DNA of 64,000 nt from Litoditis marina (taxonomy: Eukaryota; Nematoda; Chromadorea; Rhabditida; Rhabditidae). Position 1 is the stretch's first letter, and each line of letters begins with the position of its first letter. The stretch is from the NCBI GenBank assembly GCA_964036275.1, contig OZ038437.1, positions 9,815,960 through 9,879,959 on the forward strand, written 5' to 3'. Shown piece by piece: positions 10,701 to 19,619 of this stretch. A program made the translations under genes and the position numbers. Under the pieces are notes generated by a model. That model did no database searches, had not been told where the DNA came from, and saw nothing but the letters and a program-made list of their open reading frames with translations.

Positions 10701-13700
10701 TCGTATACTAGTTACACCTACTGGTTCGTGGTAATTGGGTTAGTCTCTTCGAACTTAAACTATGCAAAAACGATGTTGTCCACTGTTCAAACTGTTTTTG
10801 TTCGTTTCCGGAGTATTTCTTTAGTTTTAGGTGCACATTTGGACAGCGCTGATCATATTCATCATGTGTGTCACGGACGCTAGTGCACTGGTCAGTTTGT
10901 CGGGTTTCGGTTGTCAGGATTCTCTGACGTTTCTGAAACTGTGCAGCTAAAACACAGGACAATACTTTTATTTATAATATAATATTCATCATCATCTCAA
11001 AACCGAATCATGTATATTGCTTGTTCATGCTAGATCGAACATCAACATTGTTGTTGTTTTCTAGTTATCCAATCTCACATCTCAGCCGACTATAGGTAGT
11101 TCAAGCATTGCGTTGCACCGGGTATAAAAAGAATTAAAAGAAATTTCTTTGAATGAAATGATTTCAAGCTCAAGTAGTAATTTCATTTTGAGTTAGATTT
11201 AGTAGGTGGTTGGCGGTGGAAAGAAAACGCGCTACTAAAATGTAAACTATCTATATTTTTGAGTTATAAATTTTTGAGTTATAAATTTCTGTTTTCTATG
11301 CCATTTGTAGGTTCTCAAGTTCTCATGTCCTATCCTTTCTAATTCATAATTCTAGGTCTCCTTCATCACTCGTTTCACGGAAGAATCGTTTGCCACTCTT
11401 ATAGCCGTCATTTTCATCTACGAAGCTATTATGAAACTGATCAAGATCAAGGGTTGGTTATTTTTTGTTCAACTTACTCATTGATAAAATGTACTTAGTG
11501 CTCAAAATATGACTAATATGACTAAAGGGTTACTAGTCAAGTCGAAAGTTTTGAAGTTTTTCGTATTTTGTAACAATTGAGGTTTTCATGCATGAGTTTG
11601 TTTTTTGAAGTTTTGCTCTGATTTTCATTTAACCACCCTGCTGGCTTTCGATCAATTAGTAGCTTGTGGAGCTATTGGTAGCTATGAAACAAAGATAATT
11701 TTATTTATTTACAGCTCAACTGGAAGTTATCAACTTTTCACGTGATGTCGTCGATGGCACATGTTTCTGCACGCCGCCCCTAGGAAAAAGTTGGCTTTGT
11801 TATTTTTATGTTTTGAATTTTTCACACTTTCCGACCGTGTTTGAATAGTATTCAAGAAGTTGAATTGAAGAAGAGTTTTGGTTTTCGCATCATGTTATCA
11901 AGATTAGCAACCCAAAACAAGGAAATACATTAGGAAAAGTCAATTTCTGCTTTAGAAAAAGTTTTTCCGTTTTTAGTGAAGGTCTCGTACGAGAAGGCTG
12001 GTCACTACATTCAGAATCACAACATTGATGTCGCTCACAACTCCACTTACATCGACTACGCAAATGTTAGTCATGTGAAAATATAAAAATTGTTAGTAAT
12101 TATGGAGGGAGGGTTGGTGTTTGTGGTTTGATCCCGTCTGAACTTTGAAGTTTCGGAGGAAACGGTTTGAAATCAAACTACAACTACATCTAACAGCCTG
12201 ATTTTGTAGAAAACATCATACATCTTCTGTGAATGAGAACTGGATCGGAACTGTTTTGCATCCATCAAAAATAGGTATTTTCTCTCGATTTTGGCAACAG
12301 AGAGCCAGTTATCAGAAATTAACAGGCGATTCGGGCAACGTTTATTTATATTTATATAGGTGCCAATTTCCGCCTGTAATGCCATTGGAGGTTCGTTCAC
12401 CGGCGAGTCCTGTTACGTCATGTACGACATGCTGTTGATGTCGGTACTGCTCACCTTTGGAACTTTCCTCATTGCAACCACCTTCAAGGTACGGTACTCT
12501 CTCTATATGTCTCTCTCTCTTTTTCTTTCTCTTTCTCTCTCTCACTCTCTGCTACCGCCTTTAAAGTACGATGTCTCGTGCAGCTGGTACATTGACAATG
12601 GTTTTGACTCATTACAGACTAAATTTGTCCTTCAAATCCTTAACACTATGACTGTTTTTAGTTTTTAGTCTCATGTGGAATTTATACCAAGTTATCGCAG
12701 ATGCCTCTTAAACTTGTGCTGGTGTGCCCGAACTCGACATGAGTGTGGGGTTTTGAACATTCTAGAAAATTTTACAAATTAGAAGAATTCGTATCTGTTA
12801 GGAATATGGAAAATTTTACTAAGAGAATCACAAAAAAACATTTCAGAAAATGCGCAACGCGTGCTACTTCCCGTCCCGCGTTCGTCAGGTCTTCTCCGAT
12901 TTCGCGGTCATGCTGGCAATTGTGATTATGACGGCTGTCGATATGGCTGTTGGACTGAATACGCCCAAACTCAATGTGCCTGGTACATTTAGGGTGGGTT
13001 TTTCTATGTTGTAAAGTATAGAAAAGGTGTTCCTGTTTTTATACTAACTGGTGTTCATCGAGTTCAAAATTTTGAGTTTGGGCTAGAGTCGAGTTGTGGA
13101 GTTCGACTGGACTCGAAAGTTTTTTAGGTTTATCGAGTCGAGGTTCTTGTTCAATTCAATCCTATTTATAACGTAGGCGGGGGGTGGGAATGGTGGAAGC
13201 CAACTAAAATACATGTGCTAGAAAAGTTCCTGCGTAACGTGAAGCTCATGTGAGAACGGATTCCTTTTGTAAAATTGTCACACCCTACCGGTGCATGTTC
13301 AAACTGAATAGTTGTCATACCCATATTTTACATTTGCAGCCGACGTACGAGGGTCGTGGCTGGTTCATTCCAATTCTGGACGGAAACCCGTTGTGGTCGT
13401 GTGGTTTGGCAGCCCTACCAGCCCTCCTGGCTTGTATTCTCATCTTCATGGACCAGCAGATTACCACGGTTATCGTGAATAGAAAGGAGAACAAGCTGAA
13501 GAAGGTTGGTGGTTGTGTTTAGGCAGAAGGTTGGCAGAAAATGCGGGAAATTGGTCTTTTTCCTGTGAAATTTACTGAGATTTGACCTTTATCTTGAGGC
13601 AAATCCTGCTACTGACTGGACTGACCACTAAACTAGATGTCCCTGCCGTTTTAGCTTGGCCAAAATAGCGATTCTTCATCATTTATCCACTGTCTAGGCT

Positions 13701-16700
13701 CAAGCGAAACGTGTGGTCAATTCGATCGATAACTTGTTATTGAGTTTTCGTATTATCTCTCTTCACAGGGTTGCGGCTACCATCTGGATCTGTTGGTTCT
13801 CTCCATTCTCATTTTGATCGTCGGATTCTTGGGTCTCCCGATTTACGTAGCAGCTACCGTACTCTCCATCAACCATATCAACTCGTTGAAGGTGGAAAGC
13901 GAGTGCAAGGCTCCGGGAGAAGTTGCGCAGTTCGTGGGAGTCAGGTGGGTATTGATTGATTTTCGTGATTTACCAGGATATACCATACTTATATAGTGTT
14001 TTCATGAGCTGTTAGGGGTTATTTAGTTTGGAAATAAGGTGTTAGGTGTGTGGGCACAGTTTGTGGGAGTTAGGTGGGTATTGATTGCTTGTTAGTGATC
14101 TACCAGGGTATTGATTGATTTTCGCGATCTACTGGAGTAACCCAGTATTTTATTCAGGTGTTAGCCTTTTTTGTTAAATTTGTAATTAAGGTGTTAGGTG
14201 TGTATACACAGTTTCTGGGAGTTTGGTGGGTATTGACTGTTTTGGTGATCTCCTAGAGGTTGAAAAACGATCATACAGCGACCCTTCTTACATGAATTTT
14301 GGTTATGTTTTGAGTTTTTGGCGATCTTTCCTAACTGAAATGCGCCGAGATCAAAGTATGACGAAGACAATTCCACTGTTATCAAACTACAAAGAACATT
14401 TCACCGTGATCAAACTACAAACCTTTTCAGAGAACAACGTGTGACGGGTATCGTGACCTTCCTGCTGATTGGTCTTTCGGTTTTCATCACTGGCGCCCTT
14501 TCGAAGATTCCGATGCCCGTGCTTTACGGCGTGTTCCTGTACATGGGTATCTCGGCGTTGGGAGGAATTCAGCTGTTTGACAGAATACTGCTGTTCCTCA
14601 TGCCAATGAAGTGGGTTCACGGGTTTTCACGTGTTTTCTGTAAAAATTGGCGTGTTTTAACGTGTTTTGTGTGGATAATCACGTATTTTAACGTGTAGTT
14701 ATGGTATGAAATGGAAATTTATCGACGTGGGCGAAATTCAGCTGTGTTATTTCAAGAGTTGCGTGTAATTTACACTGTAGATAGAAAGATGGGAACTATG
14801 TTTGTGAAAAATGTCTTGTTTTCATCTCGTTTTGATTGTTTGGGATATAACTTTTGTACGGACGTGAAGATAGCAGGTTTTTCAGGTAAAATTCTGAAAC
14901 ATCGATAGAGTAGTAGCTGGAAATGACTGTCCTTTCGTGCAATAAAGTGTCTTTTAGATACCAGCCCGATACGATCTACATCCGTCACGTGCCCATCAAG
15001 AAGATTCACCTGTTCACCGCCTTCCAGGTACTTCATTTCGCTGTGCCGTTTTATATTGGTTTTTGGCACTATCTGCAGTGGTCAACATATTCATGTATCT
15101 AGCTCGAAAGACGAAAATAGTTGGGGTCGACGAGAGGGGTTTCCTACTAGTTTAGATTTTCCAAGTAGAATTTAGAGTCTAACTTGAACAAGACTGTTCG
15201 GACACATTCTAGTATTCGAGAATTTCATTAGCTTTTCTCAAGTTTGCGATTTCAGGTCGGCTGTCTGGCTGTGCTTTGGGTGGTCAAATCAATCAAGACC
15301 ACGTCGATCACGTTCCCTATTATGGTGAGTAACATGTAGTCTAGTTGTCACCAGGTAAACTATCACGTGATCCATTATGGTGTTGGTGAGTGAAATTACT
15401 ATTGGTGGACGCCGAATAAGCGATGTCAAACTACTGTAGTTCTAAGTTCATGATGGTTATGATGCAAATACGTGTTGTGAGGATTCACCATTAACCCACG
15501 TAGTCTCCGATGGTGATAATGTACTCATAGAAAAAGGTCTGCGTTACATTCACAAACTGTAAAATATACTATGTTTCTTATGGTAGTTTTGTTCGAAAAA
15601 TGGGAGGACAAGTTTTTATGATACGTGGCACGTGAACCAAGCACGTGATTTTGAAACATGAACCGAGCACGTGAATGACGTGACTAGTTTCCAGCTGGTT
15701 GTTATGGTTGGTCTGCGCAAGCTGATCGAAAAGTTCTTCACCGCATCTGACCTGAAATATCTGGATGACCCAATGCCGGATTTCCATCTGAGAAAGAAGG
15801 AGGATCTGAAGAGGAAACAGAGCGAGGTGAGAGAACAGTTTCATGTTTTATTACTATTTACAACAATTTATTATGGTTGGAGTGGTTTATTTAAAAAAAA
15901 AATTCATTGAAATATAATCATCAGATTATATAGCCAATCGGATTGAAGTAAAAACCTCAGCCCGGCTGGAGCAAAAGTTTAGATTCACTCAGCTAACCGG
16001 TCGATTATGTATGACACCCGATCGGTTTGACGTGATTTGCACGTAAATGACGTCAAATTATTGATTCGCAGGGCGGTTACGCATGACGTCATTCTCACGT
16101 ATTTCTCACGTATATACGTAAATGACGTAATGTCATTGGTTTCCCACGCAAGTGACGTCATACTATTGATTTCTAGGGAGGTGACGACGGAGACGTGGAA
16201 GAACACCAAGCAACCATCCACGCAGTCAAAACCGAAGCTCATTTGCATATTCCGATGGCCAGTGGAAATGTGATCAAAATCCCGTTGGCAGCTATTCAGG
16301 AGCCCTCCCATTCGATTAATATGACCAAAGAGGTACGTAGTCTTAATTTCACCCACAAAGACCAATACGGGATAGAGTGTGTAGATCAATGAGACACAGA
16401 GACACGGACAGTCATACAGGATCCAAGGACCAAGGATTCACTAATATGACCAAGGAGGTATGTTTGTAGTTTGATTCCTTATTCTCCATGGCCTATGTCT
16501 TTGAGCCTCGGCATTTTCTCTACCTACAGGAATCCAATCTCAAAAAACTATGAAGTATTCCATTTAATAATACCTATCATCATGCACTTTTTAAAACTAT
16601 ATTCGTCATTGTTGCGTTGGCGATGATGGGAGTATAATGAATTCGCATTAGGCTGGTATATTATTGCTTTCGTTGGCGAGAATAATATATATTCAAATAC

Positions 16701-18293
16701 CAATGTTCAACCCTCTCCGATACAACATCTTACAAAAATTGAACTGTAAACCATTTAAAATTTTATGGCTCCCATTATTTATCTGTTTTCTTCTCTTTCT
16801 CTGATGAGCGAGTGCCACATTCTTTGAATGTAGATGAAAAATAAACTGAGTAAACAAATTTTTGATATGTATTGTTGGTTTTCTTGTTAGACCGAGCACG
16901 AGGTGACATGATGTTTTGTTTAGTGTCGTCTAAATAAAACATCATATCACCTCGTGTTCGGTCTAACAAGAAGACCAACAAGTTGATTCCTTGGTTTTTC
17001 GCTCGAAATTAACAAACTATAGTAGATAATCGACTATACCAAAAACATCGGTCATTCATATATGGAATGACAAAAGTTATAGTTTGATCTCGATACGCGT
17101 CATGTTTTTATGAAGTGGGAGCGCGAAACAACTATATCAAACTACAATTACGGTGGGACGGGAAGTATCATAGACCTGCTTGGAAATAACGATCTGTATA
17201 GGATAGTTTTGAATAGATAAACCCAAGTGTTATTCGACAGAATGTTACCTTTAGATATTCTTTTCAGGTGAATAGTAGCGGAATGTGGAAGCATATCAGT
17301 TCGGTCGACTCGAAGGCGTCGCTGACCAAGGATGTACCCAAGGAGTGAGTCTTTTTCTTTCTTCTTTTTTAAATTATTTTTGTAACTGTTTGTCCGGAAT
17401 GGTAAACAAAGTGAACGGAGCCAAACAAGGTTGTTCATGTACTTTTCGAGAGGATTCTGCCTTTCGAGAACTAAATGAAAATACCACTATCACGGAAGTA
17501 TTAAAATCGAGAACAACGAGCAGTGCTCGTGTATAAGTTGCAATATTTGCACGAGTGTTCGTTTTTACAGAATGGATTGAAATACCATCAACTGTCTTAC
17601 TAGTTTTACGGCTTAGTACCTGTTTCACGTTGGTTTTTCATGAGATTCACTTGCGTTTTTCATTGTATTCACGTGTTTTTTCATTGTATTCACGTGATTT
17701 TTCCAGTTCGCAAACAGACCACGAGGTTCCGTTGGAAACGCCAGAAGAAGACGAAGATGCAATTATGATCAAGGTATAGTTCTCGACAATCTCACGTAAA
17801 GCATGGTCTCATGTGGTCATAGTTGGACAAAATTGGGTAAGTAGGCAGGAGGCTTCAAAACATACTCATTTTTTGCCCAAACTGTGAAAATTGGATCTTT
17901 TTGGGTGCGAATTTGGGAAGTTTCGGCATGTTTTAATGGAAAGGTGAGATCCTTCTTAAAGAGTAGGCACATTTCAGTAGTATGTGTATTTTATAACTTG
18001 ACGGCCTTTTCGAAAAAAATTCATTTCACATGTTTGCGGCTTTTTGAAATCTACCTGCCGCAGAGCGCAAACTAAAGTTCACAAAGTTTCGTTAAATGGA
18101 TCATGAACCTCAATAGACATTTCTACTAAGACAATAAGCCATAATAACAATAAGCATAGTTAAGTTGCAACTTTGGCTGGAGTTCAGTTAATTTTTACAG
18201 GTAATCCGTCCCTCGCCTCACGGCTCCAACACCAATTTGTCGGAAAACCAGCCCCTACTGAAGGAGAAACGAAATGATCTGTCACCGGTCTGA
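1046..18293 (+). CDS. Na+-coupled bicarbonate transporter, SLC4 family (5' partial, 32 exons)
   Basis: Membrane carrier for bicarbonate, probably coupled to Na+, at the plasma membrane; it sets intracellular pH. Exons: 1046-1068, 1274-1351, 1650-1709, 1990-2118, 2739-2842, 4095-4244, 4573-4695, 4914-4988, 5256-5360, 5642-5716, 7988-8074, 8394-8466, 8843-8916, 9352-9457, 9978-10034, 10429-10574, 10831-10890, 11356-11452, 11715-11789, 11977-12065, 12360-12488, 12847-12993, 13340-13504, 13769-13944, 14431-14610, 14958-15027, 15256-15324, 15695-15826, 16177-16332, 17268-17344, 17707-17773, 18201-18293 (stop TGA). All junctions are GT-AG and the phases join into 1,081 residues without a stop. Family marks are [46 protein letters not shown] and [14 protein letters not shown]. 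Four extracellular-loop cysteines favour the Na+-coupled branch over Cl-/HCO3- exchangers. Full relatives are near 1,100 residues, so only a short N-terminus is missing. Family call is firm; the exact subtype and the ABTS-1 equivalence are inference. Confidence 0.93.
2119..2260 (+). repeat. Decayed tandem copies of the exon 4 end and donor in intron 4
   Basis: Exon 4 ends ...GATATTTATG followed by the donor GTACGTGAA. Near-copies lie downstream: GATATATATGTTACGTGAA (about 2154-2172) and GTATTTATGGTACGT (about 2202-2216), each followed by CACGT-rich sequence. The rest of this 620-bp intron (2261-2738) shows nothing recognisable apart from TAGTTTGATC at 2518-2527. Confidence 0.7.
3587..3977 (+). 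repeat. Direct repeat flanking the GA microsatellite
   Basis: Copy 1 at 3587-3670 and copy 2 at 3896-3977 share GCTGGAAATA, GCATATAAA, CATATA and GGTAA in the same order with scattered substitutions. Offset is about 309 bp. It looks like an old tandem duplication, with the microsatellite expanded between the two copies. Confidence 0.7.
3670..3771 (+). repeat. (GA)n microsatellite
   Basis: About 100 bp of nearly pure AG/GA dinucleotides, with GGG interruptions only in the first 40 bp. Lies in intron 5, 323 bp before exon 6. Confidence 0.97.
4708..4787 (+). repeat. (CT)n microsatellite
   Basis: CT dinucleotides with TTT interruptions, starting 12 bp after the exon 7 donor in intron 7. It is the reverse complement in kind of the GA tract in intron 5. 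Confidence 0.95.
5780..6330 (+). repeat. Possible dispersed repeat
   Basis: GC-rich start (GCGCGCAGCGCGAAGCGC), then a TGTATCTGTCTGTGTTGGTG stretch and an ACCGATTTGACTGAAAATTT stretch. Similar word order occurs in dispersed non-coding repeats of many invertebrate genomes as I remember them. There is no second copy in the window, so this is a weak call. Confidence 0.3.
6348..6950 (+). repeat. 130-bp tandem repeat with TGACGTCA palindromes
   Basis: About 4.5 units; the GATGACGTCAT-type start recurs at 6377, 6507, 6637, 6767 and (decayed) 6892, spacing 130,130,130,125. Exact TGACGTCA occurs at 6350, 6379, 6406, 6509, 6536, 6639, 6666, 6769 and 6921. Units 2 and 3 are almost identical, and the outer ones more diverged. 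TGACGTCA is the core CRE bound by CREB/ATF bZIP proteins; a regulatory role here is inference. Confidence 0.9.
7045..7573. mobile_element. Foldback/MITE-like element with ~200-bp inverted arms
   Basis: Left arm 7045-7245 and right arm 7373-7573 are reverse complements with few mismatches, separated by a 127-bp unique centre. Outer ends read TCATGAAAAAGTGGGG and its complement. No open frame or transposase lies inside. The size and long terminal inverted repeats fit a non-autonomous DNA transposon. I cannot see a clear target-site duplication. Confidence 0.75.
7785..7962 (+). repeat. Dispersed repeat, copy A
   Basis: Roughly three quarters identical to the reverse complement of 9521-9700, sharing GGCTGTTGTG, CTCTCGTA, TACCTGAG and CTACTGTAGGAGTCTCAGTA in order. 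It runs up to 25 bp before exon 11. The frame is open and continuous with exon 11, but differences between copies are mostly at non-synonymous sites, so I read it as non-coding. Confidence 0.7.
8960..9029 (-). pseudogene. tRNA-like sequence (tRNA pseudogene or SINE head) in intron 13
   Basis: On the - strand there is an exact A box (TAGCGCAGTGG) and an exact B box (GGTTCGATTCC) at tRNA spacing. Parts of the D stem and T loop are present, but the acceptor, anticodon and T stems do not pair well, and no clean anticodon loop with T33 is found. It is unrelated to the Asp array. A SINE head is possible; its tail would lie toward 8930. Confidence 0.5.
9521..9700 (-). repeat. Dispersed repeat, copy B (inverted relative to copy A)
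   Basis: Reverse-complement relative of 7785-7962, lying in intron 14. A third fragment with the ACTGTAGGAGTCTCAGTAGG word follows at about 9718-9760 on the + strand and leads into a TAGTTTGATC element. The rest of intron 14 shows nothing else. Confidence 0.7.
10035..11355 (+). other. Introns 15-17, nothing recognised
   Basis: Between exons 15, 16, 17 and 18 the introns (394, 256 and 465 bp) are AT-rich and unique within the window; only short homopolymers are visible. The same holds for introns 8 (4989-5255), 11 (8075-8393), 12 (8467-8842), 22 (12994-13339) and 31 (17774-18200). Confidence 0.6.
12119..12190. repeat. Short element with GTTTGATCCC / ATCAAACTAC inverted ends
   Basis: GTTTGATCCCG near 12125 and ATCAAACTACAACTAC at 12172-12187 form short inverted termini in intron 20. 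The same words end an element at 17080-17145. Confidence 0.45.
12497..12575 (+). repeat. (CT)n tract followed by a copy of the exon 21 end
   Basis: A CT/TTT microsatellite (12497-12550) starts just after the exon 21 donor. Immediately after it, CTACCGCCTTTAAAGTACG (about 12550-12568) resembles the exon end plus donor, CAACCACCTTCAAG then GTACGG at 12476-12494. Confidence 0.65.
13921..14260 (+). repeat. Exon 24 end and donor repeated twice more in intron 24
   Basis: The exon/donor junction CAGTTCGTGGGAGTCAG then GTGGGTATTGATTG recurs as CAGTTTGTGGGAGTTAGGTG at about 14058 and CAGTTTCTGGGAGTTTGGTG at about 14209, each followed by GGGTATTGA. The preceding words AAGGTGTTAGGTGTGT also repeat, so the unit is about 150 bp. 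Using either downstream copy as donor would run through an in-frame TAG at about 13994-13996. Confidence 0.85.
15325..15694 (+). other. Intron 27
   Basis: A possible copy of the exon 27 junction occurs (CTATTATGGTGAGT at the exon, CCATTATGGTGTTGGTGAGT near 15371-15390). CACGTG-containing words are frequent near 15625-15680. Nothing coding is seen. Confidence 0.4.
16048..16160 (+). promoter_or_regulatory. Three TGACGTCA palindromes in intron 28
   Basis: Exact TGACGTCA at 16048-16055, 16084-16091 and 16153-16160, with further TGACGTAA words between. This is a second CRE-like cluster in the same gene. Function is inference. Confidence 0.4.
16428..16462 (+). repeat. Copy of the exon 29 end and donor in intron 29
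   Basis: ATTCACTAATATGACCAAGG followed by AG and GTATGT repeats the true junction ATTCGATTAATATGACCAAA followed by GAG and GTACGT (16313-16338), about 124 bp downstream. The rest of this 935-bp intron contains the hairpin and TAGTTTGATC element listed separately. Confidence 0.8.
16872..16981. repeat. 110-bp near-perfect hairpin
   Basis: The left arm begins TTGTTGGTTTTCTTGTTAGA and the right arm ends with its complement; arms are about 52 bp with a 6-nt tip (TGTCGT) and only a few mismatches. AT-rich flanks. It could be a miniature inverted-repeat transposon; an miRNA-like precursor is less likely because pairing is so complete. Confidence 0.8.
17080..17145. repeat. TAGTTTGATC short element
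   Basis: Begins TAGTTTGATCTCGATACGCG and ends TATATCAAACTAC, giving short inverted termini. Related words with TAGTTTGAT(C/G) followed by CGAT lie at 2518, 9210 and 9778. Confidence 0.5.
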
Positions 18294-19251
18294 GTTCACG
18301 TGTTTCACGTATTTCACGTCCCTTTCCACGTGAATCAAAAACTTTAGTTATAGCCCTTCGGCTTTCAGTTTATATTCCGCTCTTATGTTTGTTTATGTTG
18401 GTTATAGTTGAACTACATTGATTATATTTGTGCAGTATTTGTTCCCAGAGTTACTAACCTAGGTGAAGTGTCTAATTTGTCATTCCTAGGCTGATTTCTG
18501 TTTAATTTTTATTTTCTGGTTACATTTAGACTAGGCGCGTGTGAAAAACGCGTGTGTGTTTCACGTTTTCACGCAAGTGTAGTTTGATGTTTAATCTTTG
18601 TCTCTTCTCTGCTCTCGTTTCCCAGTGTGCTAGCTGTGGCACACTGTCTAACCCGGGTATCTTCAGTTACGAACCGTTTATGTTGGTCTATTATGCAGAT
18701 TATTGATTTTGAGCCGAACACGCAGTTTATTGCAGCATAATGTTTGTTAGTTTGTGAGTTTTTCATTTTCGGAGACAAGTTTGTGAATCGTTCAATGTAT
18801 TATCTGAAAATCATGTTGGAAAATTTCTGGTTTGCCGAAGTTTTCCAGAGAAATGTATATTTGCTATGCGTAGAACAGCTCGGTGAACCGGAATTTCACG
18901 TAATGTTCAGATTTTAGACCTTTAAAATTTTAGGGACACATGAAAACTGAAGCAACAGTTGATCTGTGGTGATTTTTGGAAGATTACACGTTTTGATGAG
19001 ATTTCCATGTGTCCTTTCCGTGGAGTGAAGTATTCTGTGAGTAGGGTTTCCAATAGTTTGTTCTTGTTTCGATTGTCAATGATAGTTTCTAGTTATGTTG
19101 ATTTAGTGGTTGTAAGACTTTCACGTGGTACCTGTCACACTTTATGCGTGAAGAACATTTTGGTAGTAATCATATACTTCAACCACTACTTCAACTAATT
19201 GTATTCTGTGCTCACTTTACATCGTTTGTGCAATTTCAACTGATCTTCGTG
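18294..19251 (+). other. 3' UTR and downstream flank
   Basis: Non-coding sequence after the stop codon. It opens with several TTTCACGT words (18296-18340); another CACG-rich stretch is near 18540-18570. No further gene is recognised. Confidence 0.6.
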
Positions 19252-19257
19252 AATAAA
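19252..19257 (+). other. Possible polyadenylation signal AATAAA
   Basis: First exact AATAAA after the stop in a plausible context, 959 bp downstream of TGA and about 150 bp before the tRNA array. The distance gives a long 3' UTR, so earlier variant signals may be used instead. Confidence 0.35.
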
Positions 19258-19458
19258 GTTTATGTTCGAAAAGGAGTTTTCAAATTAGTTATCAGTTCGA
19301 CGGTGAGGTAGAATACGGTTGTTTCAACTCGAATCGACTCGGAAAAACACAAAATTCTCCAGTCGAACTCGAAACTCGTGAACTCGGTTTGTGCCCAAAC
19401 TCTATACCCACTTAATAAACTGAAAATATTAACTTTAAAACACAGAAAAGCAAAAATT

Positions 19459-19530
19459 CTCCCCGGCCGGGAATTGAACCCGGGTCTCGCATGTGACAGA
19501 CGCGGATACTCACCACTATACTACCGAGGA
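19459..19530 (-). tRNA. tRNA-Asp(GTC) copy 1
   Basis: Consensus sequence, first of the array. Anticodon at 19495-19497; T5 terminator. Isolated from the next copy by block 1 of tRNA-less units. Confidence 0.93.
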
Positions 19531-19619
19531 TCCGAAACAGGACTATTGCAACGCGTATACCCGATCGGTGCCAGGCCCGCCCAATGAGAGCGAAATATCC
19601 ACAGTGGATAGTTTATAGC

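Larger units (their letters stand above)
9352..15826 (+). other. Exons 14-28: transmembrane transport domain of the SLC4 protein
   Basis: Residues 386-951. The exons spell the usual SLC4 helices: [20 protein letters not shown] then [24 protein letters not shown] in helix 3, VTDASAL, and [20 protein letters not shown]. Exons 19-21 form the large third extracellular loop, with the cysteine pattern TCFC...SAC...ESC and an N-glycosylation sequon (NST). Then [18 protein letters not shown], the long [20 protein letters not shown] helix, [22 protein letters not shown], and LRKLIEKFF at the end. Four cysteines in this loop are a known feature of Na+-coupled NBC transporters and are lacking in the AE exchangers. 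Confidence 0.92.
16177..18293 (+). other. Exons 29-32: cytosolic C-terminal tail
   Basis: Residues 952-1081. A Lys-rich stretch at the end of exon 28 leads into an acidic [10 protein letters not shown] segment, then a low-complexity His/Pro region, an acidic ETPEEDEDA stretch in exon 31, and a last exon ending in NDLSPV and a TGA at 18291-18293. The final S-P-V fits the class I PDZ-ligand pattern (S/T-x-hydrophobic). Binding is inference. Confidence 0.85.
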
